Shown here one piece after another: positions 25,530-32,996 of a stretch of DNA of 53,374 nucleotides (its first letter is position 1; each line of letters starts with the position of its first letter). Made by a program: the position numbers and the translations under genes. The DNA comes from an uncultured Ruminococcus sp. Lineage in GTDB: Bacteria; Bacillota; Clostridia; Oscillospirales; Ruminococcaceae. The notes below the pieces were generated by a model. It searched no databases, had not been told where the DNA came from, and worked only from the letters and a program-made list of their open reading frames with translations. The DNA is taken from positions 1 through 53,374 of the forward strand of contig UPZA01000013.1 of NCBI GenBank assembly GCA_900538575.1. The letters run 5' to 3'.

Positions 25530-26369
25530 TCAGCATAATAATTTGGGATTAAATATAGCGGGAACGTCTTTTTCATTAATCCCCACCATAGCGTCCACGC
25601 TTCTTTTTCTTCCTGTTTCTTCGTCGCAAATTAGTATCTCATCAGGAGTAAATACAGGAATCATTCCAAAATTACCTATCGTAGAATACGGTATAAATCT
25701 AACCGAATTTTTTTCATAGGCTTCTTTTGCATTTTCAAAGCTAATATCATATGAAAAATCTATAATTTTATAAAGATCGCTTCTTCTGCATATAATTACA
25801 GGCTTTCCGCTGAAGGAATCCACAAGGGAATTGCCGGAATCAGCTATTGCGTCAATCAACGATACATTATCCCCTTTTCTGATTACAACCTTATAACGAT
25901 GCTTCATATCACATCCCTTATCCATAAAAAATCTAAGGGCAGTTACTGCGAAATACGCTGCCGCTGTAAATACAACCAAACTAAGTAATGAAAAATCAAT
26001 ATAAAAATATGAATTCCCCATTGCCATAAATTTCGGCTCAAAAATATTATACAAAAGCATAATAACTCCGCCGAATATAAAATTCACTATGTAAAAATAA
26101 GCCACAAGCTTCAGCGTATGCCGTTTATCCTTGATTCCAAAGGCCAGCGCCGTTATTATTACCGCTGCAATCGCCTTGATAAGAAGCGGGATAATAAAAT
26201 ATATATCCGGAAGAAATATGGTAAGTGAAAACAAGCTGCCTACCGTTGCGGAAATAAGGCATCTTGAGGTTTTCAGAGGAGTGTGCGTCAGTTTCGACGT
26301 CGCTCTTAACAGAAAGAAATTAACGTAGATGTTCAGCACAATGAGTACATCAACATAAATGCATTTCAT
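25530..26369 (-). CDS. spoIIGA: Sigma-E processing peptidase SpoIIGA
   Basis: Membrane aspartic protease that cleaves pro-SigE when triggered by SpoIIR from the forespore. Five N-terminal membrane segments (residues about 5-150; start MKCIYVDVLIVLNIYVNFFLL is characteristic) and a cytosolic C-terminal protease domain with the catalytic DSGN at IADSGNSLVDSFSGKPV, plus FIPYSTIGNFGMIPVF and MVGINEK. 279 residues. It is the first gene of the spoIIGA-sigE unit; its promoter has the 21-base spacing listed separately. Confidence 0.95.
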   Translation of the reverse strand: MKCIYVDVLIVLNIYVNFFLLRATSKLTHTPLKTSRCLISATVGSLFSLTIFLPDIYFIIPLLIKAIAAVIITALAFGIKDKRHTLKLVAYFYIVNFIFGGVIMLLYNIFEPKFMAMGNSYFYIDFSLLSLVVFTAAAYFAVTALRFFMDKGCDMKHRYKVVIRKGDNVSLIDAIADSGNSLVDSFSGKPVIICRRSDLYKIIDFSYDISFENAKEAYEKNSVRFIPYSTIGNFGMIPVFTPDEILICDEETGRKRSVDAMVGINEKDVPAIFNPKLLC

Positions 26370-26393
26370 ATTATGCCCCTTGCTTTTTTATTT

Positions 26394-26426
26394 ATTATAA
26401 TACTCTATTCCCAAAATTTATGTCGA
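26394..26426 (-). promoter_or_regulatory. Spo0A-type promoter of spoIIGA-sigE
   Basis: Minus strand TCGACA (26421-26426), a 21-base spacer and TATAAT (26394-26399). On the plus strand the -35 region reads TGTCGAT, six of seven matches to the 0A box TGTCGAA. In Bacillus subtilis the spoIIG promoter is known for sigma-A elements set too far apart and activated by Spo0A; this geometry matches. Confidence 0.75.
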
Positions 26427-26478
26427 TTAGTGAGAACGCATTATTTTTGTAAGATTGCACAAATCGGCAATCGCTCCA

Positions 26479-26524
26479 TAATAAATAAAAACAGAGGTTA
26501 TTTTCATATGAAAATAACCTCTGT
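26479..26524 (-). terminator. Terminator of the feoA-feoB operon
   Basis: Perfect 17-bp inverted repeat (26491-26524) beginning ACAGAGGTTATTTTCAT, followed on the minus strand by TTTTTATTTATT. It lies about 20 bases after the Cys-rich Feo partner gene and shields the spoIIGA promoter. Confidence 0.9.
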
Positions 26525-26545
26525 TCAAAATCAAGCCTGAAAACT

Positions 26546-26719
26546 TTATTTATTCTTTTTTTTATCCTCGCATAAAGCATTTGAACATCCGCTACAATTT
26601 TTACAGCATCCGCAGCCTCTGCCCTTTACCTGATTGTAAATATTTTTGATAAGCATAGCAACGCCAAGTATAATAAGACCAATACATAAAATTATAACCA
26701 AAACACTTATCACATTCAT
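26546..26719 (-). CDS. FeoB-associated Cys-rich membrane protein
   Basis: A 57-residue protein: one membrane segment (residues 3-23, VISVLVIILCIGLIILGVAML), a short basic linker (IYNQVKGRG), a cysteine cluster GCGCCKNCSGC, and a lysine-rich end. This is the layout of the FeoB-associated Cys-rich family, found after feoB in many Clostridia and thought to assist ferrous iron transport, perhaps as a metal relay. The ATG is 12 bases beyond the feoB stop, with GAGG upstream. Too short for many gene finders but well supported by context. Confidence 0.88.
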   Translation of the reverse strand: MNVISVLVIILCIGLIILGVAMLIKNIYNQVKGRGCGCCKNCSGCSNALCEDKKKNK

Positions 26720-26731
26720 AACCGCCCCGCC

Positions 26732-28744
26732 TCACATTATTAAACTGCCTATTTGAAAAATAAGCAAAGACGCTATATAAGCAACGCTTATCTGTATAGC
26801 CGCTATTCCTAACGCCCATTTCCAACTGTTCATTTCACGTTTTATAGTAGCGAACGCTGAAATACACGGTACGTACAGCAAACAGAATACCATAAATGAA
26901 TATGCCGAAAGAGGAGTAAATATTCCTGATATAATGTTTGTAAGAGCCGCGGTACTTTCAGCCGAATAAAGCACGCTTAACGTCGAAACAACCGCCTCCT
27001 TGGCGACAAGACCGGATAAAAGCGACACGGCGGCCTGCCATGTTCCAAACCCCAGCGGTGAAAAAATTGGAGCTATCGCGCCCCCTATTGCGGCGAATAT
27101 ACTGTCTGAGCTGTTATCAACCATTTTTAGTGTCGGAGAAAAATTTTGCAGAAGCCATATAACTATACTCATAGCAAATATTACAGTACCGGCCTTAATA
27201 ATAAATCCTTTCGTCTTTTCCCATGTATTTTTAATAACTGATTTCACAAGAGGACGCCTATACGGCGGAAGCTCCATTATAAACGGCGCTTTATTTTGTT
27301 TAAATAAAGTTTTCTTAAACAGCGCCCCCATAACAACGGCTGTCAGCATTCCTATAATATACATACTGAATACCACAAACCCTTTATAAGCGCCGAAAAA
27401 CGCTCCTGCAAACAAGGCGTAAATAGGAAGCTTTGCTCCGCACGACATAAAAGGCGTCAGCATAATCGTCATACGGCGCTCGTTAACATTTTCCTGGGTC
27501 CTTGCCGCCATGACAGCCGGAGTAGTACAGCCGAAGCCCATAAGCATCGGTATAAACGACTTGCCTGACAAACCCAGCTTACGGAGAAACCTGTCGGTTA
27601 AAAACGCAGCCCTCGCCATGTAGCCGCTGTCCTCCAAAACAGACAAGCATAAAAAAAGTATAGTGATCTGCGGGAGAAATACAAGCACTCCGCCGACTCC
27701 TCCTATTATACCGTCGGCAATAAGCCTTGACGTCCATTCCGGAGCTGAAACCGATTCAAGTAATCTGGAAATGCCCGGCGAAATAATATTATTGAAAAAA
27801 TTTTCAATCAGGTCGCTTAAAAATGTTCCAACGGATCCGAAGGTAAGCATAAACATTACAAGCATTATAAGAGCAAATACCGGAAACGCAAGAAACCTGT
27901 TAGTAACAACTGCGTCTATTCTGTCTGAAACCGTAGGCTTATCCGACGATTTAGGCTTGATAACAGTCTTTCTTACAAGCTCTTCTATGTAACGATACCT
28001 TGCGTCTGCTACCAGCGCCTCCCTGTCGTTATATGGCGAACGTTCCTCGTATTCCTTTGCTATTTTATCAATTTCATACTTCTGTTTATCGTCAAGCCTT
28101 ATATAACGGTTTACAAAGGAGTCTCCCTCAAGCAGCTTTGACGCATAATACGGATACGGCTCGTCTGCCGCCTTGCTTCTGCTTACGATAACTGCGAAAA
28201 TGCTGTTGAGCGCGTTTCTGGTTGTAAGATTATAATCTATTTCACAGGGCTTATGCTGATGATTAATAACATGACGTATTTCCTCTGCTATCTTATCGGT
28301 GTTTTCAGCTTTTCTGGCAGAAATCGGTATAAAAGGTATGCCGATAAGCTCTGAAAGGTATTCACAGTCTATATCTCCCCCGCCGGCTCTTACATCATCC
28401 ATCATATTAACGGCTATAACCATCGGCTTGTTCAGCTCTATTAGCTGAACTGTAAGATACATGTTTCTTTCAAAATTTGTTCCGTCTATAATATTTATTA
28501 TAGCGTCCGGATTTTCTTCAAGAAGAAATTCCTGCGTAACCCTTTCCTCAATAGAATAAGGCGAAAGAGCATAAATACCGGGAAGATCAACTATCTCGTA
28601 ATCCGAGTCCTTCATCATTCCCGTCTTTTTTTCAACGGTAACGCCCGCCCAGTTGCCAACATATTGATTACTTCCGGTCAAGAGATTAAAAAGCGTGGTT
28701 TTACCGCAGTTAGGATTTCCTATAAGCGCTAATTTCCGGGACAT
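26732..28744 (-). CDS. feoB: Ferrous iron transporter FeoB
   Basis: Main Fe(II) uptake protein with an N-terminal cytosolic G domain and a membrane permease part. G motifs: GNPNCGKTTLFN (G1), Thr in GNWAGVTVEKK (G2), VDLPGIY (G3), NMMD (G4, VAVNMMDD), then a helical GDI-like region (about 165-275). The membrane part has two gate repeats: GGVGGVLVFLPQI with SGYMARAAFLTDR, the conserved Cys in MGFGCTTPAVMAAR, and GLVAKEAVVSTLSVLY. 670 residues, complete. The feoA stop directly precedes its ATG. Confidence 0.96.
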   Translation of the reverse strand: MSRKLALIGNPNCGKTTLFNLLTGSNQYVGNWAGVTVEKKTGMMKDSDYEIVDLPGIYALSPYSIEERVTQEFLLEENPDAIINIIDGTNFERNMYLTVQLIELNKPMVIAVNMMDDVRAGGGDIDCEYLSELIGIPFIPISARKAENTDKIAEEIRHVINHQHKPCEIDYNLTTRNALNSIFAVIVSRSKAADEPYPYYASKLLEGDSFVNRYIRLDDKQKYEIDKIAKEYEERSPYNDREALVADARYRYIEELVRKTVIKPKSSDKPTVSDRIDAVVTNRFLAFPVFALIMLVMFMLTFGSVGTFLSDLIENFFNNIISPGISRLLESVSAPEWTSRLIADGIIGGVGGVLVFLPQITILFLCLSVLEDSGYMARAAFLTDRFLRKLGLSGKSFIPMLMGFGCTTPAVMAARTQENVNERRMTIMLTPFMSCGAKLPIYALFAGAFFGAYKGFVVFSMYIIGMLTAVVMGALFKKTLFKQNKAPFIMELPPYRRPLVKSVIKNTWEKTKGFIIKAGTVIFAMSIVIWLLQNFSPTLKMVDNSSDSIFAAIGGAIAPIFSPLGFGTWQAAVSLLSGLVAKEAVVSTLSVLYSAESTAALTNIISGIFTPLSAYSFMVFCLLYVPCISAFATIKREMNSWKWALGIAAIQISVAYIASLLIFQIGSLIM

Positions 28745-28993
28745 TTATAGCTCCTCCTTATTCAGAGGTCTGACATTTATATTCTTAGCCTCTGAACGCC
28801 TTATCGAAAGCTCGTATCCGCGCAGTCTGATTTCAATAGGATCTCCCATAGGAGCCGTCTTTTTGACCTTTATTATAACGCCGGGAGTTATCCCCATATC
28901 AATAAGCCTGCGCTTAAGAGGCCCCTGTATTCCAATCCTTGTAACCTGCCCGCTGTGTCCGATTTTTATATTATCAAGAGTGATTTCTTCCAT
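28745..28993 (-). CDS. feoA: Ferrous iron transport accessory protein FeoA
   Basis: SH3-like FeoA domain of 82 residues that supports FeoB, with GPLKRRLIDMGITPGVIIKVKKTAPMGDPIEIRLRGYELSIRR, the family core. It has no gap to feoB. A good ribosome-binding site (CGGAGG) lies before the ATG. It is the first gene of the operon, with a strong promoter and a possible metalloregulator site upstream. Confidence 0.93.
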   Translation of the reverse strand: MEEITLDNIKIGHSGQVTRIGIQGPLKRRLIDMGITPGVIIKVKKTAPMGDPIEIRLRGYELSIRRSEAKNINVRPLNKEEL

Positions 28994-29004
28994 TTTATCC
29001 TCCG

Positions 29005-29023
29005 ATTGGTTAGCCTATATTTA
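29005..29023. promoter_or_regulatory. Candidate DtxR/IdeR-type iron operator at feoA
   Basis: The plus strand contains GGTTAGCCTA (29008-29017), identical to the centre of the DtxR/IdeR consensus, in a 19-base frame that matches at about 13 positions. It begins directly downstream of the feoA -10, where a repressor would block transcription. The regulator is not in the window. Confidence 0.4.
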
Positions 29024-29028
29024 CTTTT

Positions 29029-29057
29029 ATTATACCATTCGCAATAATCAAAGTCAA
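29029..29057 (-). promoter_or_regulatory. Promoter of feoA-feoB
   Basis: Minus strand TTGACT (29052-29057), 17-base spacer, TATAAT (29029-29034). Confidence 0.75.
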
Positions 29058-29209
29058 TCTATTAATTTTTATTCAAATAAAGCAAAAATATTTCAGGAAG
29101 TATTCGATTAAAAGATATTAAATCCTCAAAAATTATATGTATAAAAAAATTTTAATCATAAACACAATAAATTAAAATAAATATTTTTGTATTTTCACTA
29201 AATTTTCAC

Positions 29210-29238
29210 TTTACAAAGTTCGCAAATTGTTATATAAT
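29210..29238 (+). promoter_or_regulatory. Promoter of the iron alcohol dehydrogenase gene
   Basis: TTTACA (29210-29215), 17-base spacer, TATAAT (29233-29238). The transcript leader is about 60 bases and contains a small GGAG-TATAA-GCTCC hairpin before the real ribosome-binding site GGAGG. Confidence 0.72.
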
Positions 29239-29303
29239 TACAAGTGTAAAGGAGTATAAGCTCCCTATGAACAAAAAATTTATATTTACGGAGGATTAAT
29301 ACA

Positions 29304-30515
29304 ATGGCAAGATTTACTTTACCCCGTGACCTCTACCACGGCAAAGGTTCTCTTGAAAATCTCAAAACCTTAACTGGTAAAAAAGCTATCGTAGTGGTCG
29401 GCGGCGGTTCAATGAAAAGAAACGGCTTTCTTGATAAGGCAGTAGATTACCTTAAAGAAGCCGGAATGGAAGTCAGATTATTTGAAAACGTTGAACCGGA
29501 TCCTTCAGTTGAAACTGTTATGAAGGGCGCGGCTGCGATGACAGAATTCCAGCCGGACTGGATCGTAGCAATGGGCGGCGGTTCTCCCATAGACGCCGCA
29601 AAGGCAATGTGGGCGTTCTATGAATATCCGGAAACCACCTTTGAAAATCTTATCACTCCATTTAACTTTCCTACTCTTCGCACAAAGGCAAAATTCTGCG
29701 CTATTCCGTCAACATCCGGCACCGCAACTGAAGTTACGGCATTTTCCGTAATAACAGACTATTCAAAGGGTATAAAATACCCCCTTGCAGATTTTAATAT
29801 TACCCCTGACGTAGCTATCGTTGATCCTGTTCTTGCCGAGACTATGCCGAAAAAACTGACGGCTCATACAGGTATGGACGCTATGACTCATGCTATCGAA
29901 GCATATGTTTCTACGCTTCACTGTAATTATACCGATCCGCTTGCGCTGCATGCTATAAAGATGATCCACAGCGATCTGAAAAAATCCTTTGACGGCGACA
30001 TGACGGCCCGGGATAATATGCATGACGCTCAATGTCTTGCCGGAATGGCATTTTCAAACGCGCTTTTAGGTATCGTTCATTCCATGGCGCATAAAACCGG
30101 AGCCGCATTTTCCGGAGACCATATAATTCACGGCTGTGCAAACGCAATGTATCTTCCGAAGGTAATCAAATATAATTCTAAAAATGCGGAAGCAGCGGAG
30201 CGTTATGCTGAAATAGCTAAATTTATTGGATTAACCGGAAATACAAACGAAGAATTGGTTAACGCTCTGATTTCAGAACTGCGGTCAATGAACGATCAAT
30301 TAGAAATTCCGCAGGCAATTAAATATTATGGCGCGGGCGGCGTAAAATCAGAAACAAGCGTAATAGACGAAAATGAATTTATAGAAAAATTACCTGAAAC
30401 AGCAAAAAATGCTATTGGCGACGCATGCACAGGATCTAATCCGCGTCAGCCAAGTCAGGAAGAAATGGAAAAGCTTCTTAAGGCATGTTATTATGACCTT
30501 GATATTGATTTCTGA
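29304..30515 (+). CDS. Iron-containing alcohol dehydrogenase
   Basis: Group III Fe-dependent dehydrogenase (butanol dehydrogenase/1,2-propanediol type), likely reducing an aldehyde with NAD(P)H in fermentation. Rossmann-like N-terminus with AIVVVGGGSMKR and WIVAMGGGSPIDAAKAMW; AIPSTSGTATEVTAFSVIT; iron ligands expected from DVAIVDP-linked Asp, HAIEAY His, GIVHSMAHKTGA His and GDHIIHGCANA His. 403 residues, complete. Monocistronic between its own promoter and a strong terminator. Substrate cannot be read from the sequence; with pflB-pflA in the same window, ethanol formation is plausible. Confidence 0.93.
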   Translation: MARFTLPRDLYHGKGSLENLKTLTGKKAIVVVGGGSMKRNGFLDKAVDYLKEAGMEVRLFENVEPDPSVETVMKGAAAMTEFQPDWIVAMGGGSPIDAAKAMWAFYEYPETTFENLITPFNFPTLRTKAKFCAIPSTSGTATEVTAFSVITDYSKGIKYPLADFNITPDVAIVDPVLAETMPKKLTAHTGMDAMTHAIEAYVSTLHCNYTDPLALHAIKMIHSDLKKSFDGDMTARDNMHDAQCLAGMAFSNALLGIVHSMAHKTGAAFSGDHIIHGCANAMYLPKVIKYNSKNAEAAERYAEIAKFIGLTGNTNEELVNALISELRSMNDQLEIPQAIKYYGAGGVKSETSVIDENEFIEKLPETAKNAIGDACTGSNPRQPSQEEMEKLLKACYYDLDIDF

Positions 30516-30539
30516 TAATTATTTAAATTCAAAGCTCAA

Positions 30540-30578
30540 AGCAGCGGCTGAACTTCTGTTCAACCGCTGCTATTTTTA
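30540..30578. terminator. Terminator after the alcohol dehydrogenase
   Basis: Long stem AGCAGCGG-C-TGAAC / GTTCA-A-CCGCTGCT with loop TTCT and a following ATTTTTAT. The convergent small gene at 30582 ends next to it, so it may serve both. Confidence 0.88.
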
Positions 30579-30581
30579 TAA

Positions 30582-30785
30582 TTAATATTTTATGTACATC
30601 GGCGCCGACTTTTCTATGGGACAATCATTTTTATACGGACATGCATTATGATAATAGCTGACATAACTGCACTCGCTTTTTACCTTTACATAATAATTGA
30701 TTTCCTTTAACTTATATCCTATATTAACAAAATACGTAGTATCCTGAACAGGGCAATAACCGAACTGAATTATGGACTTATCCAT
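30582..30785 (-). CDS. Hypothetical 67-residue Cys-containing protein
   Basis: Starts MDKSIIQFGYCPVQDTTYFVNIGYK and has four Cys in total (FGYCPV, SECSY, ACPYKNDCPI), rich in Tyr. No membrane segment or signal peptide. The spacing of the last Cys (CPYKNDCP) suggests a small metal-binding fold, but I know no named family. AAGGA lies 9 bases before the ATG. It has a perfect consensus promoter with a palindrome in the spacer, so it is probably a strongly expressed, regulated gene. It is convergent with the alcohol dehydrogenase and divergent from yabP. Confidence 0.65.
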   Translation of the reverse strand: MDKSIIQFGYCPVQDTTYFVNIGYKLKEINYYVKVKSECSYVSYYHNACPYKNDCPIEKSAPMYIKY

Positions 30786-30817
30786 TCTTACACATCCTTC
30801 AACTTACTCATAGTTTA

Positions 30818-30846
30818 ATTATAACCCATATGGGATATTTTGTCAA
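30818..30846 (-). promoter_or_regulatory. Perfect sigma-A promoter with palindromic spacer
   Basis: Minus strand TTGACA (30841-30846), exactly 17 bases, TATAAT (30818-30823): full consensus. The spacer holds the 10-base palindrome CCCATATGGG (30825-30834), placed where a repressor would block RNA polymerase. It drives the 67-residue protein gene. Confidence 0.8.
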
Positions 30847-30875
30847 TGACACAATTCGTCTTTATAATTTTTAAA

Positions 30876-30905
30876 GTAATAACGCCGGATTATCAGGCAT
30901 ATAAA
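30876..30905 (+). promoter_or_regulatory. Candidate sigma-E promoter of yabP-yabQ
   Basis: GTAATAAC (30876-30883), 14-base spacer, CATATAAA (30898-30905). This has the spacing of sigma-E promoters and a 6/8 match at -10; the -35 is only partial. In Bacillus subtilis yabP and yabQ are sigma-E dependent. Confidence 0.45.
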
Positions 30906-30938
30906 TAATTGTAATCAAAAACAAAGGAGATTGTAAAA

Positions 30939-31217
30939 ATGATCAATGATGAAAAAAACAACGTCCACAATGTGATTCTGGAGGGAAGAAAAAATCTGAC
31001 TATATCCGGAGTTACCGACGTAGACAGCTTCGACGAACGCTGTATATCTCTTTACACGCAGCTTGGCGAATTAGTAATAAAAGGCCGCGAGCTTCATATC
31101 AATTCAATGAGCGTTGAAACTGGAGATATGACCATAGAAGGAGATATATGGGCGTTAAATTACGGCGATAAAGATAAGAAAAGCTCCGCGACGTTTTTAG
31201 GCAAGCTTTTCAGATAA
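30939..31217 (+). CDS. yabP: Sporulation protein YabP
   Basis: Small protein of the YabP/YqfC family, required for spore formation in the mother cell; partner of YabQ. 92 residues with NVILEGRKNLTISGVTDVDSFDERCISLYTQLGELVIKGRELHINSMSVETGDMTIEGDI, an all-beta core that defines the family. AAAGGAG precedes the ATG. It is 21 bases upstream of yabQ. Confidence 0.92.
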   Translation: MINDEKNNVHNVILEGRKNLTISGVTDVDSFDERCISLYTQLGELVIKGRELHINSMSVETGDMTIEGDIWALNYGDKDKKSSATFLGKLFR

Positions 31218-31238
31218 AACAATCGTAGGAGGATTATA

Positions 31239-31787
31239 ATGGATGGACTTGAAAGCTTTTTTACCGCTTCGCAGCAGCTAAGGCTTTTTGTTCTTTCCTG
31301 CGCCTTCGGCATACCTATCGGTATATTATTCGATATTTTCCGGGTTATAAGAATGTTTTTTCCTCATGGAAAAATATTAGTGGCGGCAGAGGATATACTG
31401 TTCTTTATATTTTACGGTATTTTTCTTATGTGCTTTACAATTACCGCGGCAAGAAGCGAATTCAGATTTTATTTCTGCGCCGGAAATTTCTTAGGATTTA
31501 TTCTTTATCATTTTACCTTAGGAAACGCGGTTTCATCAGCTATAAAAAAGACAGTAATGGTTATTAAAAAGGGATTATATATTATTTTACGTCCTGTAAG
31601 CAGAAAGATTGTACTTTTATGTGAAAAATATACGGCTTTTTTTGTGGGAAGTTTCAAAAATATCAAATTGAAGAAAAAAAATACCGAAACCCCCTTGAAA
31701 GTAAGGCATGATTTAGTGTATAATAATAAAGTACATAAAAAGAGCAAAAGAAAGAACGTGAAAAAAGTTGAAAAGAAAACCGGGTAA
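31239..31787 (+). CDS. yabQ: Spore cortex biosynthesis protein YabQ
   Basis: Membrane protein needed for spore cortex formation. Characteristic first half: QQLRLFVLSCAFGIPIGILFDIFRVIRMFF and ILFFIFYGIFLMCFTITAARSEFRFYFCAGNFLGFILYHFTLG, giving three to four membrane segments, followed by a basic cytosolic tail ending KKSKRKNVKKVEKKTG. 182 residues. It overlaps the divIC start by 20 bases; order yabP-yabQ-divIC-yabR matches Bacillus. Confidence 0.9.
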   Translation: MDGLESFFTASQQLRLFVLSCAFGIPIGILFDIFRVIRMFFPHGKILVAAEDILFFIFYGIFLMCFTITAARSEFRFYFCAGNFLGFILYHFTLGNAVSSAIKKTVMVIKKGLYIILRPVSRKIVLLCEKYTAFFVGSFKNIKLKKKNTETPLKVRHDLVYNNKVHKKSKRKNVKKVEKKTG

Positions 31788-32073
31788 ACCCAAACGCAAA
31801 AGCTTATTCAGCTTTATATCAAAGTTTATAACTATTGCCGCAGTAATTGGTTGCTTTGCGTCAATTATTATAACACAGTCAAACCGCGCGGAAATGCAGA
31901 AGGAGCTTAATTCAATCAACAAGAAAGCTGAAGAAATTGAAGCCGAAAACGTTGAACTGCAAAGAATCCTTGAAGATGATGATATGGACGCTTATATGGA
32001 AAAGCTGGCTATCGAAAAAATGAATTATGCATATCCTGATGAACGCAGATATTATGATACGTCAAGGAACTAA
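31768..32073 (+). CDS. divIC: Septum formation initiator DivIC
   Basis: Bitopic division protein of the FtsB/DivIC family, part of the FtsL-DivIB-DivIC complex. Basic cytosolic N-terminus (KRKPGKPKRKSLF), one membrane segment (about 16-37), a coiled coil (EMQKELNSINKKAEEIEAENVELQRIL) and the family end MEKLAIEKMNYAYPDERRYYD. 101 residues. The start is a TTG at 31768 inside yabQ with only a weak ribosome-binding site; no better in-frame start exists before the membrane segment, so translation is probably coupled to yabQ. Confidence 0.88.
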   Translation: MKRKPGKPKRKSLFSFISKFITIAAVIGCFASIIITQSNRAEMQKELNSINKKAEEIEAENVELQRILEDDDMDAYMEKLAIEKMNYAYPDERRYYDTSRN

Positions 32074-32123
32074 AACAGCTTGAAAAGCTTAAATATAATC
32101 ATTATAGGGGGATCTTGTATACT

Positions 32124-32549
32124 ATGCAGCTTGAAATCGGAAAGATATACGATGGTAAAGTTAAGGGAATTGCTCAATACGGAGCTTTTGTAGAAATTGA
32201 GGGCGCCGGTACAGGAATGGTTCATATTTCTGAAATTGCCAATTCGTTTGTAAAGGACGTTAAGGACTATCTGTCAGAAAACCAGATAGTTAAAGTAAAG
32301 GTGCTTTCAATAAGCGACGATGGTAAAATCGGTCTTTCTATAAAAAAGGCCAATGAAAACGACGAAGAACAGCTTAAACCGACTAAACGGCCTGAAAGAA
32401 AGCCAAACGTTTGGGAGCCTAAGAAAAAGCCTCCTGTTACCGAACTGGGATTTGAAGAAATGCTGACTCGTTTTAAGCAAAACAGCGAGGAAAAGATTTG
32501 TGCGCTGAAGCGAAATACAGAGCGGAAAAACGGATCACGAAGAAAATAA
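32124..32549 (+). CDS. S1 RNA-binding domain protein, YabR-like
   Basis: A single S1 domain (residues about 3-72: LEIGKIYDGKVKGIAQYGAFVEIEGAGTGMVHISEIANSFVKDVKDYL, GKIGLSIKKA) followed by a basic, Pro/Lys-rich linker and a conserved tail with ELGFEEMLTRFKQNSEEKICALKRN. This is the YabR/general stress protein 13 layout, always next to divIC. The ATG at 32124 fits the family; a TTG at 32115 is nearer the AGGGGG site and remains possible. About 141 residues. Confidence 0.9.
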   Translation: MQLEIGKIYDGKVKGIAQYGAFVEIEGAGTGMVHISEIANSFVKDVKDYLSENQIVKVKVLSISDDGKIGLSIKKANENDEEQLKPTKRPERKPNVWEPKKKPPVTELGFEEMLTRFKQNSEEKICALKRNTERKNGSRRK

Positions 32550-32556
32550 TTATCGG

Positions 32557-32586
32557 CGGACTGTCTTAGGACGGTCCGTATTTGTA
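32557..32586 (+). terminator. Terminator of the yabP-yabR unit
   Basis: Stem CGGACTGTC / GACGGTCCG (32557-32565, 32570-32578; one G-T pair, loop TTAG) followed by TATTTGT. Confidence 0.78.
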
Positions 32587-32662
32587 ACCATAATAAATAT
32601 TCCGCATAAAATAATAATGGGGCTTAAAGCTCATTTATACTTATTTATCGGAGATTATTTTT

Positions 32663-32896
32663 ATGGAAAATATAAATTACACTATGAATAGTCTTGAAGA
32701 GGGGCGCTGGGGCCGTGTTATACGGTTAGATACCAAAGGAGATATGCGCCGCAGACTTCAGGATATCGGACTTGTTGAAGGAACAATGGTTAAATGCCTT
32801 AGAAAAAGTCCGTCAGGAGATCCTGTCGCTTACCTTATAAGAGGCGCGGTAATAGCTTTAAGAAGCGCAGATTCTTCAGAAATATATCTGGCTTAA
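32663..32896 (+). CDS. Stand-alone FeoA domain protein
   Basis: A 77-residue second FeoA-like protein with GDMRRRLQDIGLVEGTMVKCLRKSPSGDPVAYLIRGAVIALRSADSSEIYL, the same SH3-like core as feoA. It is isolated from feoB, boxed between terminators at 32557 and 32908, and has its own ribosome-binding site (GGAG). Solo FeoA proteins are common in Clostridia; their role is unclear. It may regulate FeoB or act on another partner. It is more divergent at the N-terminus (MENINYTMNSLEEGRWGRVI) than feoA. Confidence 0.88.
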   Translation: MENINYTMNSLEEGRWGRVIRLDTKGDMRRRLQDIGLVEGTMVKCLRKSPSGDPVAYLIRGAVIALRSADSSEIYLA

Positions 32897-32907
32897 AATT
32901 AATTCAA

Positions 32908-32937
32908 TGAGGGCGTGTAACAGCCCTCATTTTTATT
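32908..32937 (+). terminator. Terminator after the solo feoA
   Basis: Stem TGAGGGC / GCCCTCA (32908-32914, 32923-32929, loop of eight) followed by TTTTTATTT. The glgB promoter -35 begins where the T-tract ends. Confidence 0.85.
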
Positions 32938-32965
32938 TGACAAAAGGAATAAAATATAGTAAAAT
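32937..32965 (+). promoter_or_regulatory. Promoter of the plus-strand branching enzyme gene
   Basis: TTGACA (32937-32942), 17-base spacer, TAAAAT (32960-32965). Confidence 0.75.
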
Positions 32966-32996
32966 GAATAAAAGTCATTTTAGGAGATGAATAAGC

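Larger units (their letters stand above)
28994..29303. other. Divergent regulatory gap between feoA and the alcohol dehydrogenase gene
   Basis: 310 AT-rich bases holding the feoA promoter and candidate operator at the left end and the dehydrogenase promoter at the right end. Nothing else recognisable lies in about 29060-29205. Confidence 0.7.

Noticed and set aside
26395..26825. Open frames of 61 and 74 codons on the minus strand
   Set aside because: They overlap the spoIIGA promoter, terminator, the Feo partner gene and the end of feoB in other frames; the 57-residue Cys-rich gene explains the region.
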